This document shows, piece after piece, positions 7,611 through 14,886 of a stretch of 52,358 nucleotides of DNA. A program made the position numbers and the translations under genes. The DNA lies in the IMG/VR virus record IMGVR_UViG_3300025276_000044, positions 1-52,358 of that record; one strand, 5' to 3'. The stretch comes from a virus. Every line of letters starts with the position of its first letter. The stretch's first letter is position 1. The notes under the pieces were generated by a model. The model was given only the letters and a program-made list of their open reading frames with translations. It did no database searches and was not told the DNA's origin.

Positions 7611-8681
7611 ATGAACATGACTAAACACATCAATCAACCATTTATTACTATTTTGACTTGGGTATTATTATCAACAACTATACTTATAGCTGTTAATAAG
7701 GTTTGGTCTAATAATACAATACATTTTAAGGAGGTAAATAATAAATTAATCAATGTTTTATGGCAAGATGCTTCGAGATGGGATGCAAATACTGCTAAAA
7801 GGGTTGCTGAAATTAATCCCGATAAATTTATTATAAACATTGATGGGCCTTATTCACTATCAACATCAACAACTGGTCCTCATCCTATGCAATTGAAAGA
7901 ATTTATTGATACATTAGTAAATGTTTATGGTTGGAGTGGAGTATTAGTAATGCATCCTGATTGTAATAAATTAGAATTTAAACATGATTGGAGTAATGGA
8001 TTAATGTGGTTTAACGATGGTTGGAAGTTATATGCAGATTATATGAAAGTATTAAATAATACATTAAAATCGCATAAACTACCGTTATTTACGGAGTTAT
8101 TAATTGAAACTGAAGGATCTGGTATGACTAGTAAAGCTAATGTGCAGAGTAAGATATTTGATAATTTTAGAAGTTATATAAATGATTCATCTATTAAACT
8201 ATCAGCAACATCTGATTGGAATAAAAAATCATTTCCTGCTTCTGCTGATTATTATTATGCACAAATGTATGATGTATGTTATAGTAAAAAAGATGGTGGA
8301 ATTCCATCATTATGTGGGATTAATAATCCTAATGTAAAAGATAGAGTAAATACACTTGTAACAAATATGGTTAGTAGTATTACTTTAAATAGGTTAGAAG
8401 ATGTTACCTTTATATTTACATATGCTCCATATGCTAAATGTCCTTCAATTACAGAAAAAAATACAACAAACACATCAACATTACCTTCTTTAATTTGTAA
8501 ATGTCCTCATTTTGGTAAACCTTACTGTCCTACATTAGATTCTCCAATGTTTGGGGGTGATTCAGTGGATTATTGGAATAAATCCCAATTTAGTGCCTTT
8601 TCTAAAGAATTTAAGAATTCAATTAATAATGCAAGTGTAGGTATATGGCATTGTGAAAGTCCAATAAAAAATTGGAAATGA
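7611..8681 (+). CDS. membrane-anchored extracytoplasmic protein, TIM-barrel-like
   Basis: This encodes a 356-residue protein with a single hydrophobic N-terminal segment (about 11-29) and no clear cleavage site, so probably an anchor with the rest outside the cytoplasm. Strand-like segments KFIINIDGPY, GVLVMHP, FTELLIET, YYYAQMYDV and VTFIFTYAP occur in the order expected for a glycosidase-type barrel, but no catalytic pair can be assigned. A cysteine cluster (ICKCPHFGKPYC) near residue 300 suggests disulfides. It starts 1 base after the Omp28-like gene, in the same apparent export-related operon. Function unknown. Confidence 0.7.
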   Translation: MNMTKHINQPFITILTWVLLSTTILIAVNKVWSNNTIHFKEVNNKLINVLWQDASRWDANTAKRVAEINPDKFIINIDGPYSLSTSTTGPHPMQLKEFIDTLVNVYGWSGVLVMHPDCNKLEFKHDWSNGLMWFNDGWKLYADYMKVLNNTLKSHKLPLFTELLIETEGSGMTSKANVQSKIFDNFRSYINDSSIKLSATSDWNKKSFPASADYYYAQMYDVCYSKKDGGIPSLCGINNPNVKDRVNTLVTNMVSSITLNRLEDVTFIFTYAPYAKCPSITEKNTTNTSTLPSLICKCPHFGKPYCPTLDSPMFGGDSVDYWNKSQFSAFSKEFKNSINNASVGIWHCESPIKNWK

Positions 8682-8899
8682 AAAAAATAGGAAATTTTAT
8701 AATAATGTTATTATGTGTGACTATGGTTTGGATAATCATTAAGCATAATAATAGTAAAGAAAGAAATATTAGAAGTATTATAAAAACACACAATGAAATA
8801 AATAATACTAATGCTAAGTTTCCGGTTATATCAAAACCATCATCAAGTAGTTCAACAGTATTTGCGGGTGATAGTATAAGAATTATGCCCATAGAGTAA
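8678..8899 (+). CDS. small bitopic membrane protein
   Basis: This encodes a 73-residue protein with one N-terminal hydrophobic helix (about 4-22) and a Ser-rich tail (KPSSSSSTVFAGD). The ATG overlaps the upstream stop as ATGA, which fixes the start over an earlier TTG and implies coupling. It may be an accessory subunit of the upstream anchored protein, by arrangement only. It is the last gene before promoter P4. Confidence 0.65.
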   Translation: MKKIGNFIIMLLCVTMVWIIIKHNNSKERNIRSIIKTHNEINNTNAKFPVISKPSSSSSTVFAGDSIRIMPIE

Positions 8900-8917
8900 A
8901 GATTTACCATAAAAGAT

Positions 8918-8948
8918 TTGGTTATTAGATTATTTGTTCGTATATTTA
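8918..8948 (+). promoter_or_regulatory. early-type promoter P4 with leader hairpin
   Basis: TTG 8918-8920, 20 bases, TATATTTA 8941-8948. The leader hairpin GGC-GCGA-GCC (8960-8969) has a true GNRA tetraloop. It drives the esterase gene at 8984. Confidence 0.87.
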
Positions 8949-8983
8949 CGTATAAATAAGGCGCGAGCCCATTAAAGACAGTT

Positions 8984-9472
8984 ATGAAAAGAGTATTATA
9001 TTTACACGGGTTAGAAAGCAAACAGGGGGGTGAAAAAGTTGAGTTTTTATCGTCTAAGTGTTTAGTACATGCCCCTGAAATGGATTATACAAGAAGTGAT
9101 ATTTTTTCTTACCTCCACCAAATAGTTGATGAATTTAGACCTGATGTAATTATAGGTTCTAGTATGGGTGGGTATGCTGCTTACATTTTAGGAAGTATTA
9201 CCAAAACAAAAGTAATTTTATTCAATCCTGCTTTACATTCTAGAGTATTTCACCCCAATATGCCTGAGTGGGTGAAATTTCACTGCCCTCATGAAATGGT
9301 TGTTATATTGGGTGAAAAAGACACCGTTATTGATTGTAACACGACGTTAGAATGGATTAAAGATCATACTGCGGATAAGCATGTGAATACAACCGTTCAA
9401 CGTTTAAATACAATGGGACATAGGGTTACGTTTTCGGCTTTTACTGATATGTATAATCAATATATTAAATAA
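8984..9472 (+). CDS. alpha/beta-hydrolase, YqiA-like esterase
   Basis: This encodes a 162-residue protein of the compact YqiA (UPF0227) esterase type. LYLHGLESKQGG at 5-16 forms the oxyanion region. The nucleophile elbow is GSSMGG with Ser60. The acid is in LGEKDTVID (Asp113 or Asp117), and His146 in MGHRV completes the triad. The length is short but normal for this family. It is expressed from P4 and followed by two genes with capsid-targeting-like N-termini. The ester substrate is unknown. Confidence 0.85.
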   Translation: MKRVLYLHGLESKQGGEKVEFLSSKCLVHAPEMDYTRSDIFSYLHQIVDEFRPDVIIGSSMGGYAAYILGSITKTKVILFNPALHSRVFHPNMPEWVKFHCPHEMVVILGEKDTVIDCNTTLEWIKDHTADKHVNTTVQRLNTMGHRVTFSAFTDMYNQYIK

Positions 9473-9485
9473 TATACAAAATAAA

Positions 9486-9698
9486 ATGGAAAATTTCGAT
9501 TTAAAAAAATATTTAGCTGAAGGTAAGCTAAAAGAAAATGATAAAAATGATTATGCTAACAGTGAAGAAGATTACACTGATAGTATGGTTATAGAAAAAA
9601 TAAAAGATATAATAAGATATCACGAACTTGACCCATCAGATGTAATGGAAGAAGTAGGCCAAGAGTTTAATATTGCTTTCGAATTTGGAAGGCTTTAA
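9486..9698 (+). CDS. small putative internal head protein with capsid-targeting-like N-terminus
   Basis: This encodes a 70-residue acidic protein starting MENFDLKKYLAEG. The first 12 residues resemble the T4 capsid-targeting peptide and end in LAE followed by Gly, the preferred cleavage pattern of the T4-type prohead protease (gp21). The same 12-residue plan starts the kinase at 47074. After cleavage, about 58 acidic residues would remain. It follows the esterase gene and precedes another protein of this type. Packaging into the head is inferred. No protease gene is visible in the window. Confidence 0.7.
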   Translation: MENFDLKKYLAEGKLKENDKNDYANSEEDYTDSMVIEKIKDIIRYHELDPSDVMEEVGQEFNIAFEFGRL

Positions 9699-9707
9699 TA
9701 AAAATAA

Positions 9708-10277
9708 ATGGGTAATTTTAATATAACAAAATTTTTTAGAGATCAATATTTAGCTGAAGGGGATTGGGAAAATATTCCAAAATCTGATTTAGATAAAGTA
9801 GATGATGATTTAATTAAGCTTATTAATACTGCTTATGATTCTATTGGTGGTCATGCTAATTTTTCAACAGCTAGTGATATAAGTAAAGAATCAAATAGAG
9901 GAGCTGATTATGAAGTAATTGATTTAGATGATGATGGTGATTTTGATGCTGTAAACGTTTCAAAATCAAAACCTGTAGGAACTAAATTTGTAGCAACAGG
10001 ACATGATGGATCTTCACAAGCAAAACGAGCAGTTATTACACATAAAATAGAAAGACTTAAAAAACCTGGATTTTACGTAGAAGTATCAGGAAAAATACAA
10101 GATATATTAATGAAGGCAGGTGTTCCTCAAGTAACTGATGAGAATACAATTGAAACTGCTCTTTTAGGAAAAGATATTAAAATGAACGCAGATGGTTCAT
10201 ATAGAAGAAAAATTGGTGGGACTTGGCATGAAAAAATTATGTTAGGTTCTCCACTTGTGAAAACTCCTACATCTTAG
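9708..10277 (+). CDS. putative internal head protein with capsid-targeting-like N-terminus
   Basis: This encodes a 189-residue protein starting MGNFNITKFFRDQYLAEG. The plan F-N-I-T, nine residues, L-A-E then G/A is shared with the protein at 50415, and Glu17-Gly18 is the predicted prohead-protease cut. The mature part has an Asp-rich loop, DLDDDGDFD near residue 77, resembling a calcium-binding turn, and a lysine-rich C-terminal half. Function after injection is unknown. It ends this run; the next gene follows a 134-base gap. Confidence 0.7.
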   Translation: MGNFNITKFFRDQYLAEGDWENIPKSDLDKVDDDLIKLINTAYDSIGGHANFSTASDISKESNRGADYEVIDLDDDGDFDAVNVSKSKPVGTKFVATGHDGSSQAKRAVITHKIERLKKPGFYVEVSGKIQDILMKAGVPQVTDENTIETALLGKDIKMNADGSYRRKIGGTWHEKIMLGSPLVKTPTS

Positions 10278-10411
10278 GTAGGTTGTTATAGCTAAGCTTA
10301 TTATATTATGTCTCAACATTGTTTAAAAGTGTAGAGAGGTAGTTATAAGTTATCTAAAGTAGTTGGCCACTACGTTTTTAAACAAACTTTTTATTAACCA
10401 AAATCAAAAAA
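10278..10411. other. intergenic gap with weak terminator-like hairpin
   Basis: There is no gene in these 134 bases. A 5-bp hairpin GTAGT-TGGCC-ACTAC at 10359-10373 is followed by G and five T, so it may be a weak terminator for the P4 unit. No early- or late-type promoter is visible in front of the beta-barrel gene, whose expression signal is therefore unidentified. Confidence 0.4.
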
Positions 10412-10837
10412 ATGAAAAAAATGATTTTAACATTAGCTTTAGGACTGCTTGTTGTAGCCTCAACTAATGCGCAAAACACGAAGGGAGACTGGTACGTAGG
10501 TACAGGAGATGTCTCAAACGTTGCTTGGACTGATTGGTCTATAGCTCCATCACTAGGATATGGTGTAACGGATAAACTTATGGTAGGGTTCAACCTATCT
10601 CAAGTAGATTCTACAGCAGACTTGATGATAGATTTACATGCTAGATACTTTATGACATTAGGTGGTCATGATGTTTATGCATATGCTTCTACTGAAGGTT
10701 TGAACACTGATAATCTTAGTTTAGGATTAGGTAAAATGTTTACCGTACACAAAGGTGTATATTTAGATCCTAAAATTGTGTATAATTTAGCAGATAAAAC
10801 TACTAACATGATGTTAGGGTTTGGTCTTAAGTTTTAA
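10412..10837 (+). CDS. outer-membrane beta-barrel protein
   Basis: This encodes a 141-residue protein. Residues 1-20 are a signal peptide (KKMILTLALGLLVVASTNA, cut before Gln). About eight alternating amphipathic strands follow: WYVGTGDV, SIAPSLGYGV, KLMVGFNLSQV, LMIDLHARYF, VYAYASTEG, LSLGLGKMF, YLDPKIVYNL and MMLGFGLKF. The final residue is Phe, the usual signal for barrel assembly. The size fits a small eight-stranded OmpX/OmpW-like barrel. A phage-encoded outer-membrane protein could mask or replace a receptor, or change permeability. This is an inference. Confidence 0.8.
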   Translation: MKKMILTLALGLLVVASTNAQNTKGDWYVGTGDVSNVAWTDWSIAPSLGYGVTDKLMVGFNLSQVDSTADLMIDLHARYFMTLGGHDVYAYASTEGLNTDNLSLGLGKMFTVHKGVYLDPKIVYNLADKTTNMMLGFGLKF

Positions 10838-10858
10838 TAATTTTAAAAATTTTAAAAA

Positions 10859-11086
10859 ATGGAAAAAGTATTCAACACTGTAAAAGGTTTTTTAGCAGGA
10901 TTAGGTAGTTTAATGATGGCTGTATTACCATTAACTATTTTATGGCAAGTACTTTCTGGATCTACAGTATTCGGAATGGATGTCATTGCAAATTTAACAA
11001 GTTTAGTAACCGCTATTGGTGAAGGAGGATTTGTTGGATTAATTGTATTAATTCTAGTAGTTTCTTTCTTTACAGATAAGAAATAA
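10859..11086 (+). CDS. small membrane protein with two glycine-rich helices
   Basis: This encodes a 75-residue protein with two hydrophobic helices (about 9-32 and 52-71), a short outside loop and a terminal KK, consistent with both ends in the cytoplasm. It resembles class II holins in size and topology, but no endolysin lies next to it. It is co-directional with the beta-barrel gene 21 bases upstream and is followed by a strong terminator, so the pair is probably a well-expressed unit. Confidence 0.7.
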   Translation: MEKVFNTVKGFLAGLGSLMMAVLPLTILWQVLSGSTVFGMDVIANLTSLVTAIGEGGFVGLIVLILVVSFFTDKK

Positions 11087-11112
11087 TATAATTTAATTAT
11101 ATTTTATTAAGG

Positions 11113-11140
11113 AAGGCGTCGAGAAATCGACGCCTTTTTT
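11113..11140 (+). terminator. intrinsic terminator
   Basis: A perfect 8-bp stem GGCGTCGA/TCGACGCC (11115-11122 and 11127-11134) is closed by a GAAA tetraloop and followed by six T; two flanking A residues can extend it. It ends the beta-barrel/membrane-protein unit just before promoter P5 and is the clearest intrinsic terminator in the window. Confidence 0.93.
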
Positions 11141-11152
11141 ATGTGAAAGGAT

Positions 11153-11183
11153 TTGGTTACCTGAAATAGTTTTCGTATATTTA
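11153..11183 (+). promoter_or_regulatory. early-type promoter P5, leaderless gene
   Basis: TTG 11153-11155, 20 bases, TATATTTA 11176-11183. The ATG of the next gene is at 11187, where transcription should begin, so there is no leader and no hairpin. A GGTTACC palindrome follows the TTG. Confidence 0.8.
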
Positions 11184-11186
11184 CGT

Positions 11187-11585
11187 ATGTTAAAAAGCGA
11201 GATACAAGCAATTATTAATGATGTTTACCCAAAAATTGAAAAATATTATGGATTTTCTAAATATTTTAATTGTACACCGTTTATAGAACTTCACCATAAT
11301 ATATATGAGAGAGCATCAGGTGAAGAGTATCCAGTAGAAATTATTGATGAATTAGAATGCAGCCCAGATGCTGAATTTGAAAGAATTCAAAATACAATTG
11401 TTATTTATTATCCAAAAATGGTGAGTAAACAATTAATAATTGAAACTTTAATTCATGAATATCAACATTATTTACAATCCCCAACATGGTTTACTAGATA
11501 TTATGATATGGGTTATGAATATAATAATCATCCCTATGAATTAGCTGCAACTAAAGCTGAAGATAATTGGAAGACGTTTGCATAA
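11187..11585 (+). CDS. HExxH metallopeptidase-like protein
   Basis: This encodes a 132-residue single-domain protein with HEYQH at 90-94 and, about 25 residues on, YELAATKAE (Glu118), the arrangement of zinc ligands in gluzincin-type peptidases. There is no signal peptide, so it would act in the cytoplasm. The ATG is only 3 bases beyond the -7 box of P5 and no later in-frame ATG precedes the conserved part by a useful distance, so the mRNA is predicted to be leaderless. The peptide substrate is unknown. Most phage proteins of this type are uncharacterised. Confidence 0.7.
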   Translation: MLKSEIQAIINDVYPKIEKYYGFSKYFNCTPFIELHHNIYERASGEEYPVEIIDELECSPDAEFERIQNTIVIYYPKMVSKQLIIETLIHEYQHYLQSPTWFTRYYDMGYEYNNHPYELAATKAEDNWKTFA

Positions 11586-11589
11586 GGAT

Positions 11590-11620
11590 TTGGTTACCGT
11601 AGAAAGAGTTCGTATATTTA
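11590..11620 (+). promoter_or_regulatory. early-type promoter P6 with leader hairpin
   Basis: TTG 11590-11592, 20 bases, TATATTTA 11613-11620. The leader hairpin GGC-GCGAA-GCC is at 11632-11642, and a GGTTACC element is in the spacer. It drives the TTG-initiated gene at 11670 and the run behind it. Confidence 0.87.
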
Positions 11621-11669
11621 CACATAAATGAGGCGCGAAGCCAAGCATTTATAATTAAAAATAAAGGTT

Positions 11670-11987
11670 TTGAAAAATAAAGAAAGAGTTAGTTTAGCAA
11701 ACAGTTATATTGTAGGATATGCAAAAGATTTTATCACTGATGAGGAGTGTAATGAAATGATTGATTTAGCATTAAATAAAATATCAATTATTAATGGTGA
11801 TGGGATTATTTGGCAAGATGCATATGATGAGGAAGAATTTCACACACAATTTAGTAAAAGTGTGACAGAAAAAGAAGATTGGTGTCATTACTCAGGTATG
11901 CCATCACCAGAAGCTTACACTAATGATGATGTTAAAGTTGAATGTTCATTAGAATTAGATAATGAGTGGGCTAACGAATCTATATAA
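11670..11987 (+). CDS. hypothetical protein with TTG start
   Basis: This encodes a 105-residue acidic protein. The usual early context AAAATAAAGGTT is followed by TTG instead of ATG, at exactly the normal distance, which makes TTG the probable start and may lower expression. The N-terminal FITDEECNEMIDLA segment resembles the entry helix of 2OG-Fe(II) prolyl-hydroxylase-like proteins, but the HxD/H iron site is not evident, so no enzyme is claimed. It lies behind P6. Confidence 0.65.
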   Translation: MKNKERVSLANSYIVGYAKDFITDEECNEMIDLALNKISIINGDGIIWQDAYDEEEFHTQFSKSVTEKEDWCHYSGMPSPEAYTNDDVKVECSLELDNEWANESI

Positions 11988-11989
11988 TT

Positions 11990-12166
11990 ATGAAATATTG
12001 GAGTAAATATAAAGTACCATTTTTCTTAGGATCTGTATTTATAAAAATACAAACAAATAGAGGATTAAAAGTTACTAAAACTGGGTGGGATGGGTTATTT
12101 ATTAAATATAGATGTTCTACTCGTAATTTATGGTTAGCAAAATCATGTTTAAAATCACTAGTTTAG
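11990..12166 (+). CDS. small basic hypothetical protein (58 aa)
   Basis: This is a 58-residue frame from ATG 11990 to TAG 12164, starting 2 bases after the previous stop. The product is basic and aromatic-rich (MKYWSKYKVPFFLGSVFIKI) and of unknown function. Tight packing on both sides supports it. Confidence 0.55.
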   Translation: MKYWSKYKVPFFLGSVFIKIQTNRGLKVTKTGWDGLFIKYRCSTRNLWLAKSCLKSLV

Positions 12167-12281
12167 TATTATGGAAGCAATTGATATAATGCTTGATAGA
12201 TGGATTTTTAATAGTATAATCAGAGCTGAAATTAGGGTGCTAATAGTAAAAGAAATAAATAAAATTAAAGAAATAAAAGTT

Positions 12282-12575
12282 ATGAAAACATTTGAAAATA
12301 TAGAGTGGAAAAAACATCAATTAGGCCCTGGATTTATTCAAGGATTATTAATGCTAGATAGTGGTATTGAGTTATCTGTAGTAGCAGGTAGTGGGATGTA
12401 CTGTAGCTCTAAAGCTGGTACTTGTAAGCCAGTTGACATTATGAAAATTGATGAAATATTATCATTTGAGGTTGCTATATTTAATGATGGTAGTTTTTTG
12501 GAGGAAATGGATGATCAAGTACTAGGATGGCAATCGAGAGAAGATATTAATGAATTAATTAAAAAACACTCATAA
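12282..12575 (+). CDS. hypothetical protein
   Basis: This encodes a 97-residue protein. The frame is open from an ATG at 12171, which would add 37 residues, but the ATG at 12282 has the early context AAATAAAAGTT directly in front and is preferred. The product has a beta-rich centre (IELSVVAGSGMYCSSKAGTC) and an acidic helical C-terminus. No family recognised. The next gene follows after 1 base. Confidence 0.65.
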   Translation: MKTFENIEWKKHQLGPGFIQGLLMLDSGIELSVVAGSGMYCSSKAGTCKPVDIMKIDEILSFEVAIFNDGSFLEEMDDQVLGWQSREDINELIKKHS

Positions 12576-12576
12576 T

Positions 12577-12804
12577 ATGAATAATTATAGTGGAAGTTTA
12601 GATAGCTTAATAGCTAATTTTGAAACAAAAAATGAACATGGTTTTACAATACCTGAGGTAGATCATATGTTACAAAAATTTCCAAATATTGATACTGTGA
12701 AATTTGATAAGGTATTAGAATTTGTTGATTGTATGGTTGTAGGTGATGATTTTTTGTATTATCATAGTGATGTACTTAAGGCATTAAAAAGTGGAGTTGA
12801 ATAA
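12577..12804 (+). CDS. hypothetical protein
   Basis: This encodes a 75-residue acidic helical protein (IPEVDHMLQKFPNIDTVKFD). It starts 1 base after the preceding stop and is likely part of the P6 polycistron. No motif recognised. Confidence 0.65.
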   Translation: MNNYSGSLDSLIANFETKNEHGFTIPEVDHMLQKFPNIDTVKFDKVLEFVDCMVVGDDFLYYHSDVLKALKSGVE

Positions 12805-12820
12805 AATTAAAATAAATAAT

Positions 12821-13036
12821 ATGAAAATAACTGAATTAAGAAGTATGATGAAAGGTTACATACAAGACGCTACTCAATCAGAGGTACCTAATATAACTCT
12901 ACTAGATAGAATGATGGAGGATATTGAAGCATATACTGAACAAAAGATATTGGACAGTACTAACGTACGTACTAGTAAGAGCTGTTCTGATATACTAGCT
13001 GGTCCTTACTGGGAAAGACGCAAACAATTAGTATAA
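12821..13036 (+). CDS. hypothetical protein
   Basis: This encodes a 71-residue helical protein with a Met-rich N-terminus (MKITELRSMMKGYIQDATQ) and a basic end (YWERRKQLV). The ATG at 12821 lies in an A-rich context 16 bases after the previous gene. An upstream GTG at 12791 would overlap that gene and is not chosen. No family recognised. Confidence 0.62.
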   Translation: MKITELRSMMKGYIQDATQSEVPNITLLDRMMEDIEAYTEQKILDSTNVRTSKSCSDILAGPYWERRKQLV

Positions 13037-13037
13037 T

Positions 13038-13163
13038 ATGAGAAAATATTGGGGTTGTGAAATGGATAGTCCAATTTATAGACAAGTTGCAAAAGAAATG
13101 GCTAAGGCTAAAATTAAAGTAAAAACTAATGTCAAAAAACGAGGAAAAAACAAAGTTGCCTAA
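13038..13163 (+). CDS. very small basic protein (41 aa)
   Basis: This is a 41-residue frame from ATG 13038 to TAA 13161. The product has 13 Lys or Arg residues and a strongly basic tail (KKRGKNKVA). It starts 1 base after the preceding stop and overlaps the next gene by 35 bases in another frame. The overlap lowers confidence, but the placement immediately after a stop supports translation. Confidence 0.45.
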   Translation: MRKYWGCEMDSPIYRQVAKEMAKAKIKVKTNVKKRGKNKVA

Positions 13164-13392
13164 GTGGTTTACAGGTGAAAAGTATAGTGATGGTGGTCTT
13201 GTACAGAATAGATTTTCAGGTGATGAATTTGAATTAACGGCTGAGGAATTATCAATGTATGATTTTATAATGGGTGCAACTATGATGGTGGAAATGGGAA
13301 TGATGAATGATGATATGACTGCTGACCTTAAAAAGGGTTTGGATTGGTTTAGGCAAAATAATGCTAAGGCTTATATGGTATTATTGGATTAA
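13129..13392 (+). CDS. conserved phage protein of unknown function
   Basis: This encodes an 87-residue protein of a kind common in marine T4-like phages: LPKWFTGEKYSDGG, an N-R-F-S-G-D-E-F-E-L segment, then LSMYDFIMGA, a Met-rich helix and a final WFRQNNAKAYMVLLD. No biochemical function is known to me for this family. It ends the P6 run and is followed by a 200-base gap holding promoter P7. Confidence 0.75.
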   Translation: MSKNEEKTKLPKWFTGEKYSDGGLVQNRFSGDEFELTAEELSMYDFIMGATMMVEMGMMNDDMTADLKKGLDWFRQNNAKAYMVLLD

Positions 13393-13516
13393 ATGCATTA
13401 ATACGCGTGTTAAATCGTATAAATTACATTAACTATATATAATCATGGGGTAATATAGTTTGAATGGTTTATTAATTAAATACAATAAATAAAATTAAAG
13501 ACTTCCACGTAAAGAT

Positions 13517-13547
13517 TTGGTTCCCCGAGGAATTGTTCGTATATTTA
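13517..13547 (+). promoter_or_regulatory. early-type promoter P7 with covarying leader hairpin
   Basis: TTG 13517-13519, 20 bases, TATATTTA 13540-13547. The leader hairpin is GCG-GGAA-CGC at 13561-13570: the stem is shifted and rebuilt and the loop is still GNRA. It drives the RadA-like gene. The preceding 120 bases (13393-13510) hold no gene that I can see. Confidence 0.87.
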
Positions 13548-13595
13548 CAGGGTAAATGAGGCGGGAACGCAATTAATAATTAAAAAATAAAGGTT

Positions 13596-14393
13596 ATGTT
13601 AAAAGAAGTTAAAAGAGGTCGTCCAAGTAAAACAGTTAAAGCACCAACTATGAAGTTAAATGTGAAAACTGTTAAAATGAATGATTTAGAATTTGATAAG
13701 AAATTATTTGAACCAATGGTTACTGGAACTAAAGTTGATAGTTTTTTTAGTGCTGAAGGTGGTGTTATGCCTGGAACAAATGTTGTAGTTACTGGTGATC
13801 CAGGTGTTGGGAAAACAACAGTATTATTAGATATATTAGGTGATTTACAAATAAAAGGTAAAAAATGTTTATTTATAAGTGGGGAAATGAATGCTATTGA
13901 TATGGTAGGTTATGTTCGTAGATTTCCTAAATTTGGTGATGTAGATATATTATTTATGGGTGATTATGCTGATGTAAATCCTGATGTAGTATTAAGAACG
14001 GCACTTAAAGAAGGTTATGATTGTGTATTAATAGATTCATTAGCAGAAATAAGTGATAACTATGTTGATCATTTTGGAGGTTCAGTTAAATCAAATACTA
14101 ATAGAATACTTCAATTATTAGATGAGCATAATCAAGCAAATAATGATGCTAAAATAAATTCTACATTTTTAATAATACAACAAGTTACTAAAGGTGGTAC
14201 ATTTGTTGGGTCAAATAAAATAAAACACATGACAACAGCAATGGGTCATTTAAAATTTGATAGTGATGGTGGTAGATTTTTTCATTTTAGTAAAAATCGT
14301 AGAGGTGGTAATGGTAATAAATTATTTTTTAATTTAAATAGTAAGAATAAAGTTAACTGGTTATATGATGAGCCAATAAATATGGGAATATAA
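13596..14393 (+). CDS. RadA/Sms-like RecA-family ATPase
   Basis: This encodes a 265-residue protein corresponding to the RecA core of RadA. Walker A is GDPGVGKTT (67-75), followed by LFISGEM (like the YVSGEES of RadA) and Walker B CVLIDS (143-148). VTKGGTFVGSNKIKHM (197-212) matches the RadA VTKEG/GP/LEHM segment, and KNRRG (233-237) matches the RadA-specific KNRFG motif. The N-terminal zinc finger and C-terminal Lon-like domain are missing. RadA drives branch migration in recombination. A role in phage recombination-dependent replication is inferred. Confidence 0.82.
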   Translation: MLKEVKRGRPSKTVKAPTMKLNVKTVKMNDLEFDKKLFEPMVTGTKVDSFFSAEGGVMPGTNVVVTGDPGVGKTTVLLDILGDLQIKGKKCLFISGEMNAIDMVGYVRRFPKFGDVDILFMGDYADVNPDVVLRTALKEGYDCVLIDSLAEISDNYVDHFGGSVKSNTNRILQLLDEHNQANNDAKINSTFLIIQQVTKGGTFVGSNKIKHMTTAMGHLKFDSDGGRFFHFSKNRRGGNGNKLFFNLNSKNKVNWLYDEPINMGI

Positions 14394-14563
14394 TGATAAA
14401 TTACTTAATAATAGGGTTAGTTTATACATTTTTAATGGAAATACTTTTAATTCATGATAAGAATCCAATGAATTATGGAGAGAGAATAATTAGTTTGTTA
14501 CTTTGGCCTGTATTTTTGTTATTGTGGTTAAAAAATATGTTTAATACTTTTAATAAAAAATAA
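14393..14563 (+). CDS. small membrane protein (56 aa)
   Basis: This is a 56-residue frame whose ATG overlaps the stop of the RadA-like gene (TAATG), indicating coupling. It has two hydrophobic segments (about 3-20 and 32-46) and a basic end. Function unknown. Confidence 0.6.
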   Translation: MINYLIIGLVYTFLMEILLIHDKNPMNYGERIISLLLWPVFLLLWLKNMFNTFNKK

Positions 14564-14564
14564 A

Positions 14565-14807
14565 ATGAAAAATAAATTAAATAGATACGTTGTAACAATG
14601 GAAATGTATGTTTATGCTGATAATGATTATATGGCTAGAAAGCGTGCTCATACATTAGCTAAATCAATAGATCAAAAGGCAGACAATTCACGTGTTGCTG
14701 TTACAGAATTAGGTGAGCAACCATTTGCATCATTAGATTATAGAAAAATAGATGATCATTCAGAGCCAGTCAGTAGCAAATATGTTGATGAAGATTTAGC
14801 ATTTTAG
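14565..14807 (+). CDS. hypothetical protein
   Basis: This encodes an 80-residue protein. The N-terminal part (RYVVTMEMYVYADNDYMARKRAHTLAKSID) looks like a beta-alpha unit seen in small phage proteins, with an acidic tail. It starts 1 base after the previous stop and ends the P7 unit. No family assigned. Confidence 0.68.
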   Translation: MKNKLNRYVVTMEMYVYADNDYMARKRAHTLAKSIDQKADNSRVAVTELGEQPFASLDYRKIDDHSEPVSSKYVDEDLAF

Positions 14808-14817
14808 TTAAAAACGC

Positions 14818-14848
14818 TTGGCTTAGCCAAATATTGTTCGTATATTTA
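14818..14848 (+). promoter_or_regulatory. early-type promoter P8 with covarying leader hairpin
   Basis: TTG 14818-14820, 20 bases, TATATTTA 14841-14848. The spacer holds a perfect inverted repeat TTGGCT-T-AGCCAA (14818-14830). The leader hairpin is GGGT-GAGA-ACCC (14859-14870), so both stem sides differ from the usual GGC/GCC yet still pair. Confidence 0.88.
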
Positions 14849-14886
14849 AGTATAAATAGGGTGAGAACCCAATAAAAATTAAGGTT

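Noticed and set aside
12171-12281. Longer start for the gene ending at 12575
   Set aside because: The ATG at 12171 lacks the early start context, whereas the in-frame ATG at 12282 has it exactly. The extension cannot be excluded.
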